From Vibrio marinisediminis (GTDB lineage: Bacteria > Pseudomonadota > Gammaproteobacteria > Enterobacterales > Vibrionaceae), in the NCBI RefSeq assembly GCF_014050145.1, contig NZ_JACFYF010000014.1, forward strand, positions 1-64,000: a stretch of 64,000 bases of DNA, read 5' to 3'. The notes beneath the pieces are model-generated. The model was given only the letters and a program-made list of their open reading frames with translations. It searched no databases and was not told the DNA's origin. Made by a program: the position numbers and the translations under genes. Below, one piece after another: positions 58,826 through 64,000 of the stretch (positions within the stretch are counted from its first letter, which is position 1; every line of letters begins with the position of its first letter).

Positions 58826-60478
58826 GTGAAGCACAACAAAGGATTTATACATTTAACGATTTCAAATGTCGCGTTGACTGCGTGGTTGGCGCTCTATTTT
58901 GCCATCATTCTCAATTTACCTATTTATAAGGAACTTCAGCATATTTTCAGCCAGATGGAGAGCGTCAAAGTTGGCTTTATACTCTCCATACCGCTGTTTT
59001 TCTTTGCAGCACTGAACCTGTTATTTAGCCTATTCAGTTGGCCTTACATCACCAAACCTTTTTTCATTCTGTTATTGATATCTTCTTCTTTGGTGAGCTA
59101 CGCAGGTTTTAATTACTCAACGGTTTTTGATGCAGATATGATCACCAACATCATGCAAACCGATAGCAGCGAAGCAAGTTCTTATCTGAGCGTGTATTCA
59201 ATCGCTTGGTTGTTATTGCTGGGTGTGCTTCCCGCTGCGGTATTAGCATTGGTGTCGGTAAGACAGGAATCGTGGTTAAAACTTATCGTCAAAAAGCTGG
59301 TTTCTATTTTGCTTTCAATCGTAGTGATTGTGTCTATTGCGGCGATGTATTACCAAGACTACGCTTCGGTTGGACGTAATAATAGCTACCTCAAACGAGT
59401 GATAGTGCCAACTGCCTTTGTTGGCAGTGTGGTGAGTTATGTCAAACATACCTATTTTACTACGCCTCGAGTCTATAAAGAGTTGGGGCTGGACGCTGAG
59501 CAGTCGGCTAATGCCTTGAAGCAAGCTCAAACCAAACCAAGCCTAGTTGTGTTGGTGATAGGGGAGACCGCGCGCTCGCAAAATTATCAGTTGAATGGTT
59601 ACCATCGACCAACTAACCCACACACATCCAAACTAGACGTGGTGTCATTTAAGAACGTGCACTCTTGCGGAACCGCGACTGCGGTTTCTTTACCGTGTAT
59701 GTTCTCATTGATGACCCATGATAATTACGATCACGATACTGCCGTCAACCAAGACAATGTTGTCGATATTCTTAAGCGTGCCGGTGTGGCAATCGTATGG
59801 GAGGATGATGATGGTGGAGACAAAACAGTGGCAGATCATATCGAACGAGAGATGATGGATCACTCACACAAAGATAGCCAGTGTGACGGCAATACTTGCT
59901 ATGACATGGTGTTACTGGATGATTTTGATAAGAATATTGAAAAGCTATCAGGCAACCGCATGATTGCATTACATCTCATTGGTAGCCATGGTCCCACTTA
60001 TTATAAACGTTACCCTAAAGAGATGGCGGCGTTTCAGCCTGATTGCCCGCGTGCCGATATCGAAAACTGTACTAATGAGCAACTCGTTAATAGCTACGAC
60101 AATACGATTCGCTATACCGATTATGTCTTAAGCCAGATAATTGAACGTCTTACAGCCTTGCAGGATAAATATAATACCGCTTTGGTTTATGTTTCTGATC
60201 ATGGTGAATCACTTGGTGAGGGTGGCATGTATTTGCATGGCGCGCCTTATGCGCTCGCGCCTGATTATCAAACAACGGTGCCCTTAATTGTATGGATGTC
60301 GAAAGGTTTTCAGCAGATTAAACAAGTGGATTATGCTTGTCTAAAACGTAATGTGAACAGTGGGACGGAATATTCGCATGATAATCTTTTCCACTCCTTA
60401 CTTGGTATTATGGATGTTGAAACGTCTGTCTATCAGCAAAAGCTCGATATTTTTGCAGACTGTCGAACACCAAATTAG
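58826..60478 (+). CDS. eptA: lipid A phosphoethanolamine transferase (EptA family)
   Basis: 550 aa, GTG start with GGAGGGG upstream. Five N-terminal TM helices (to about residue 180) and a periplasmic alkaline-phosphatase-fold domain. The catalytic nucleophile Thr285 lies in CGTATAVSLPC, whose flanking C281 and C291 match the disulfide of MCR/EptA enzymes. Zinc ligands are visible in VIGETARSQNY (Glu) and SDHGESLGEGGMYLHG (Asp, His). It adds phosphoethanolamine to lipid A, lowering negative charge and giving polymyxin resistance. Confidence 0.92.
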   Translation: MKHNKGFIHLTISNVALTAWLALYFAIILNLPIYKELQHIFSQMESVKVGFILSIPLFFFAALNLLFSLFSWPYITKPFFILLLISSSLVSYAGFNYSTVFDADMITNIMQTDSSEASSYLSVYSIAWLLLLGVLPAAVLALVSVRQESWLKLIVKKLVSILLSIVVIVSIAAMYYQDYASVGRNNSYLKRVIVPTAFVGSVVSYVKHTYFTTPRVYKELGLDAEQSANALKQAQTKPSLVVLVIGETARSQNYQLNGYHRPTNPHTSKLDVVSFKNVHSCGTATAVSLPCMFSLMTHDNYDHDTAVNQDNVVDILKRAGVAIVWEDDDGGDKTVADHIEREMMDHSHKDSQCDGNTCYDMVLLDDFDKNIEKLSGNRMIALHLIGSHGPTYYKRYPKEMAAFQPDCPRADIENCTNEQLVNSYDNTIRYTDYVLSQIIERLTALQDKYNTALVYVSDHGESLGEGGMYLHGAPYALAPDYQTTVPLIVWMSKGFQQIKQVDYACLKRNVNSGTEYSHDNLFHSLLGIMDVETSVYQQKLDIFADCRTPN

Positions 60479-60539
60479 TCACCGCATACTCGAAAGGGTG
60501 ATCGAACCGATTGTTTGACATCAAAATGTGCTTAAACTG

Positions 60540-60569
60540 AGAGCCAAAATTTATTGCGGCTCTTTTTTT
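60540..60569 (+). terminator. terminator of eptA
   Basis: AGAGCC-aaaatttattgc-GGCTCT followed by seven T. The 6-bp stem is short with a 12-nt loop. Confidence 0.7.
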
Positions 60570-60635
60570 GCATCTACATTTTCTCAACAGTCATTGATTT
60601 AAGATGACAAGACGCAGTTTGTTGGTGAGGTGTAG

Positions 60636-61676
60636 ATGAGTATCAAAAGGAACGTTTTAGTATTAAGTGACTCTAAAAAGAGTCTATTTCATCGTTACGC
60701 CTGCCATAGTCAAACAAATAACAACAAAGGTCGATTAACCAATATGGATATTAAATTGCTGCCACTCTCAACTACACGCGCCAAGTTACTGACGGTTGTC
60801 GCGCTGAGTGGAACTTGGCTTGCATTGCCTGCGAGTGCGGAAGAGTTTCTTTGTGATGCCAGACAGACATCAACTCAAGAGCTTCCACTTTTGTCCTCCT
60901 CTTGCCCAATAGGCAAAGGGTTATGGGGCAAGCAACAGCCGAGAGGGGAGCAGTCTACATTTTGGATCCAGTGTGGTGTGTTAGCAAAACCGTTGTCAGT
61001 GGATGAAGCAAAAGTGATTTATCCGCATATATCAACCGACGTATGGGCGAAAATTGAAGGCAATAATGCTCGTTGTTTAATTGGTCCTTACCAAGATTTT
61101 GCTAAAGCAAGTCAAGATCTTAAAGCGGTGAAAGCGCTTAAGCCTTATCGAGAAGCATTTATTCGTGAAGTCATTGACGGTGTCGCAAAGGCAAGTGCCA
61201 AAACCGGCAGTAAAGCGAGCGCATTAGTGGCAAAGAAAGCAGTTGTAGAGCGTCAATCCACCACGATTATTCCGCCAGCGAAACCGGCTAAGGTAGCACC
61301 GATCAAAACCGCGCCAACCGTTGCTGCGGTAGAGTCTAAATCGTTGGAGATCACCATTCGCCGCGAAGTAAAAGTCGCCAATATGCACTTTAAAGTGCCA
61401 TACCTGCCTTTTAGCGATGATCAGTTTTATATGGAATATGACAAACCATGGAATCGCTTAAGCTATGACAAAGCAAGCAAGGTGTGCCAAGCACTCAATA
61501 TGAGTTTGCCGAACAAGAAGCAGTGGCAAACGTTGCTTGATGCAAATGTCATGAAGAGCAATCAGTGGCCAATGTTCCTACCTTATTGGGGCGCTGAGAA
61601 TACAGCCCTGTTTACCAGTGGCAAAGTCACCACCACCTCTGGCAAGTCATTACTCAATGTGATGTGTGTAAGGTAG
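60636..61676 (+). CDS. exported SPOR-like domain protein, function unknown
   Basis: 346 aa from an ATG with GTGAGG 6 nt upstream. A second start at 60744 (MDIKLL) begins a clear signal peptide (LLTVVALSGTWLALPASAEE), so residues 1-36 would precede the export signal. Residues about 105-185 (STFWIQCGVLAKPL..., ARCLIGPYQDFAKASQDLKAVKAL) have the pattern of a SPOR peptidoglycan-binding fold. A Lys/Ala/Pro linker follows, then a Cys-containing C-terminal domain with WNRLSYDKASKVCQAL and PNKKQWQTLL. I do not recognise a named protein. Confidence 0.75.
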   Translation: MSIKRNVLVLSDSKKSLFHRYACHSQTNNNKGRLTNMDIKLLPLSTTRAKLLTVVALSGTWLALPASAEEFLCDARQTSTQELPLLSSSCPIGKGLWGKQQPRGEQSTFWIQCGVLAKPLSVDEAKVIYPHISTDVWAKIEGNNARCLIGPYQDFAKASQDLKAVKALKPYREAFIREVIDGVAKASAKTGSKASALVAKKAVVERQSTTIIPPAKPAKVAPIKTAPTVAAVESKSLEITIRREVKVANMHFKVPYLPFSDDQFYMEYDKPWNRLSYDKASKVCQALNMSLPNKKQWQTLLDANVMKSNQWPMFLPYWGAENTALFTSGKVTTTSGKSLLNVMCVR

Positions 61677-61707
61677 ATATTGTCGTTAGCTCACGAGCCT
61701 AAATTAG

Positions 61708-61738
61708 CGGACTCGAAGTGTGATAATCTTCGAGTCCG
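61708..61738. other. perfect 11-bp hairpin between convergent genes
   Basis: CGGACTCGAAG (61708-61718) pairs with CTTCGAGTCCG (61728-61738) around a 9-nt loop, with no T tract on either side. It may still shelter both 3' ends, or be a protein site. Confidence 0.75.
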
Positions 61739-61744
61739 AACAAC

Positions 61745-63691
61745 CTAGTTCACCCCTTTAAATCTGGCAACATCTTCGGTTAAGTCTTGCATCGCACCGA
61801 CGATGGTATTACAAGCCTCTCGACTGTTCGCCATTAGGGTTTCACGTTGATGCCCTTGTTCCGCGATATTTTCAATATGCCCACTGATGTCGTTGAGGCT
61901 ATCACTACTAGATCGAGTCTCTTCTGCAATTTTTGTATTCATATCAAACAGTTTCACTAACTCGCATCTGAGTTCGCTGAGTGATTGAGATGCTTGATGT
62001 TGTTCTGCCAAGCTATTTTCACTGCTTTGGTGGATGAACGTCATTTGCTCCGTTACGTTGGCTGCCGCGCTCATCAAGCTGTTGATGATTTCTTGGATTT
62101 CGCTAGTGGAGTCGTGGGTTCGTTGAGAAAGATTACGCACCTCATCTGCGACCACGGCAAAGCCTCTGCCATGCTCACCTGCTCTTGCTGCCTCAATTGC
62201 AGCGTTAAGTGCCAGCAGGTTGGTTTGTTCTGAGATGGCACTGATCACTTCAAGAACTTTCAAGATTCGCTCAGTATGCGTATTCAAATCGTTTAAGTCT
62301 TGCTGGCTCTTCTCCATATTCGCTTGCAAGGCTTGCGTGCTAGAAACACTGCTATCCATAATGTGCTCAGTTTGGGTCAGTGACGTTTGCCCATTTTCTG
62401 AAAGTGCTTTTATCTCATCACAAAAAATAGCCAGCCCGTCGAGCGCCACATTAATCTGTTGTGTCGTAGTCGCAATGTTGTCTAATGAACCCTGCTGCTC
62501 TTGAGAAGCTCGATTCACTTGCTCTGAGTTTCCTTTCAAGGTGTAAGCGGCTTGCGCGGAGCTGTCAGTGGTGAGCTTAACTTGCTGCATTGCGCCTTGT
62601 AGACAATCTAAGAAGTGATTGAATTGCTTGGCGACATCGCCTATTTCTGCGTTGTCATCAACCTCAACATGTTGACCTAAATGCAGTTGAGTTGCCGTAT
62701 GTTCAATTCCTTCGGTAAGCTGGCGTAGTGGTCTAATTAATGCGTTTACTAGCCAATACATCACCATCATTGCAATGGCGCCGACAACCAGTGCAACAAC
62801 CAGAGTCTTCCAAGCCATGGTTTTGATTGGTCCCATCAAAACGGAAGTTGGGGTCTCTAGCACCACAAAACGTTGGATAGTTGGTACCCATTTGGAGGCG
62901 ACAAACAATTCTTCGCCACCAATTATACGGGTAGTAATTTGAAACTCTTTGTTTTTATCCAGCAGCCCATCGAAAGCTTGTGCGCTGTTCTCAGTTGTAA
63001 TCACACTGCCTTCAGGCAGCACGTTCAGATTGCCGAGTTCATCAACTAACATCGCCGTGCCACTTTGCCCAATAGATTGGTTCTCGACTAGCTCCACCAT
63101 GCTGTTGACGTTAACGCCAAGACCGGCAACCACAAAAGGCTCGTCTGAATCAGTTTTGTTCATTGTGCTGCGGTAGTTGATAAACATGAACTTGTTGCCG
63201 TTTACTTCATCAAGATTCAGCTCGTAGGTTTGCTGCGTTGCGAGAAATTCACCGTAGAAATAACCGTTTACATAGTCTTCTAGCAACATGCGCTTGAACT
63301 CGCCACCCGCTTCGACAAAGTACTCTTGCCCATAAGCACTTTCTGCACTCAGAAACAAAATATCGGCGTTAGATAAGTTTTTAATATGATTAAAGCTATT
63401 TTGGATCGCACTTGGATCGGCGGCTAGATACGGTGAGTTTAACCATTTAGCCACTTCAAGTGACTCGGTGAGCGCTTGAGCGTGATTGAGCGATGGCTGC
63501 AAGGAGTTGGTGATCTTTGCGCCTAAGCTATCAAGCTGGCTAGGAATGGTCTCTCTGAGTAGAGTTTGCTTTTGCAGTCTAAAATCGTGGTTAGCGAGGT
63601 ACAAAGCAACGCTAGCAATACTGACTAAAGTCAGTAGAGAAAAAGTGACAAAAATCCGAATTCGGATCGACAGATGGCTCCATGTGCGCAT
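61745..63691 (-). CDS. methyl-accepting chemotaxis protein
   Basis: 648 aa. TM1 (about 8-28), large periplasmic sensor of Cache type (about 30-295; contains [20 protein letters not shown] and [21 protein letters not shown]), TM2 (about 300-322), HAMP (about 325-375) and cytoplasmic signalling helix bundle. The hairpin tip core is [38 protein letters not shown]. No C-terminal NWETF-type CheR tether. Ligand unknown. AGGGAG precedes the ATG. Confidence 0.94.
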   Translation of the reverse strand: MRTWSHLSIRIRIFVTFSLLTLVSIASVALYLANHDFRLQKQTLLRETIPSQLDSLGAKITNSLQPSLNHAQALTESLEVAKWLNSPYLAADPSAIQNSFNHIKNLSNADILFLSAESAYGQEYFVEAGGEFKRMLLEDYVNGYFYGEFLATQQTYELNLDEVNGNKFMFINYRSTMNKTDSDEPFVVAGLGVNVNSMVELVENQSIGQSGTAMLVDELGNLNVLPEGSVITTENSAQAFDGLLDKNKEFQITTRIIGGEELFVASKWVPTIQRFVVLETPTSVLMGPIKTMAWKTLVVALVVGAIAMMVMYWLVNALIRPLRQLTEGIEHTATQLHLGQHVEVDDNAEIGDVAKQFNHFLDCLQGAMQQVKLTTDSSAQAAYTLKGNSEQVNRASQEQQGSLDNIATTTQQINVALDGLAIFCDEIKALSENGQTSLTQTEHIMDSSVSSTQALQANMEKSQQDLNDLNTHTERILKVLEVISAISEQTNLLALNAAIEAARAGEHGRGFAVVADEVRNLSQRTHDSTSEIQEIINSLMSAAANVTEQMTFIHQSSENSLAEQHQASQSLSELRCELVKLFDMNTKIAEETRSSSDSLNDISGHIENIAEQGHQRETLMANSREACNTIVGAMQDLTEDVARFKGVN

Positions 63692-64000
63692 ATAACTCTC
63701 CCTAATAATCCATTACCACACACAATTAAAATAATGTGTAACTGGTTGCGCATTAGTTTAAGAAGGGAATAGCTTCAAGAATATGACAAGTTGTAACTTT
63801 GAAAGGGATACATGAATTGACTCGCACCAAAGTACTAGTCGTGTTTCATATTTACAGTCAAAGAACTTGTTCATTTGCTTTTGTTTTGAATGACAGCATC
63901 GCCAGACATGAATAGATCATGGCAAGAGATCGTAGTAATGATTGCAGCCAGAGTTGATGGGGTGCGTTGTCAGTTATTGATTGATTTTATTAATGATTAT
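63692..64000. other. right-edge intergenic region
   Basis: No credible gene or RNA. It should hold the promoter of the minus-strand chemotaxis receptor, but no sigma-28-like sequence was recognised. Confidence 0.4.

Overview
The window is a stretch of a Vibrio-type gammaproteobacterial chromosome, about 44% G+C by eye. It is almost certainly the larger chromosome (I) on one origin-proximal side. The evidence is the company of core genes (thi operon, asnC, uspA/ftnA/uspB, rmuC-ubiEJB-tatABC-tatD, hemB, polA-spf-engB, yihI-hemN, ilvY/ilvC, rep), the Vibrio-style sRNAs, and above all two perfect copies of the chromosomal parS palindrome (3997-4012, 7686-7701). A one-arm variant lies at 10874-10889 and a weaker copy at 26514-26529. 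I see no integron, prophage, transposase or CRISPR array. Nearly all of it reads as vertically inherited core genome.

Layout. 1-580: the 3' part of tRNA-Trp, probably the tail of an rrn operon off the left edge, followed by four decayed tandem copies of the tRNA plus its terminator. 899-1282: crcB. 1303-7731: TPP riboswitch and thiCEFSGH operon, ending at a parS site and a terminator. 7764-12851: an M24 aminopeptidase with an 8-bp repeat at its 3' end, a LysR/Bcr-type divergent pair, a small H-NS-like protein and asnC. 12958-22297: a GGDEF-EAL sensor, rsmJ, a Cys/Lys-rich hypothetical, two EamA exporters, uspA/ftnA/uspB and a yhiN-like flavoprotein. 22460-29436: rmuC, the ubiquinone block ubiE-ubiJ-ubiB, tatABC and tatD. 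29574-34541: hemB, a GNAT enzyme, the Fur-controlled sRNA RyhB, and polA.

34542-40690: Spot 42, a second very short sRNA candidate, engB, cytochrome c4, a Csr-titrating RNA at the position of E. coli csrC with a perfect CRP site upstream, a zinc-ribbon methyltransferase, yihI, a DUF2489 gene and hemN. 40774-51143: ilvY/ilvC, ubiK, an RND efflux operon with a TetR regulator (vexRAB-like), and rep. 51193-52509: cytochrome c5 and the tRNA cluster Arg-His-Pro-His-Pro, in which His-Pro is a recent tandem duplication. 53172-58592: a peptide ABC transporter. 58826-63691: an EptA-type lipid A phosphoethanolamine transferase, a SPOR-like envelope protein and a chemotaxis receptor.

How it fits together. 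Thiamine synthesis is one riboswitch-controlled transcript. Aerobic respiration is represented by quinone synthesis (ubiE/J/B/K), heme synthesis (hemB, hemN) and two cytochromes c. Iron is handled by ftnA and RyhB. Carbon state is read by Spot 42 and by the Csr RNA (CRP). Envelope defence is covered by the RND pump and EptA. The most notable unannotated structures are the parS cluster, the tRNA-Trp pseudogene array, the Spot 42-linked mini-sRNA, and the CRP site in front of the Csr RNA.
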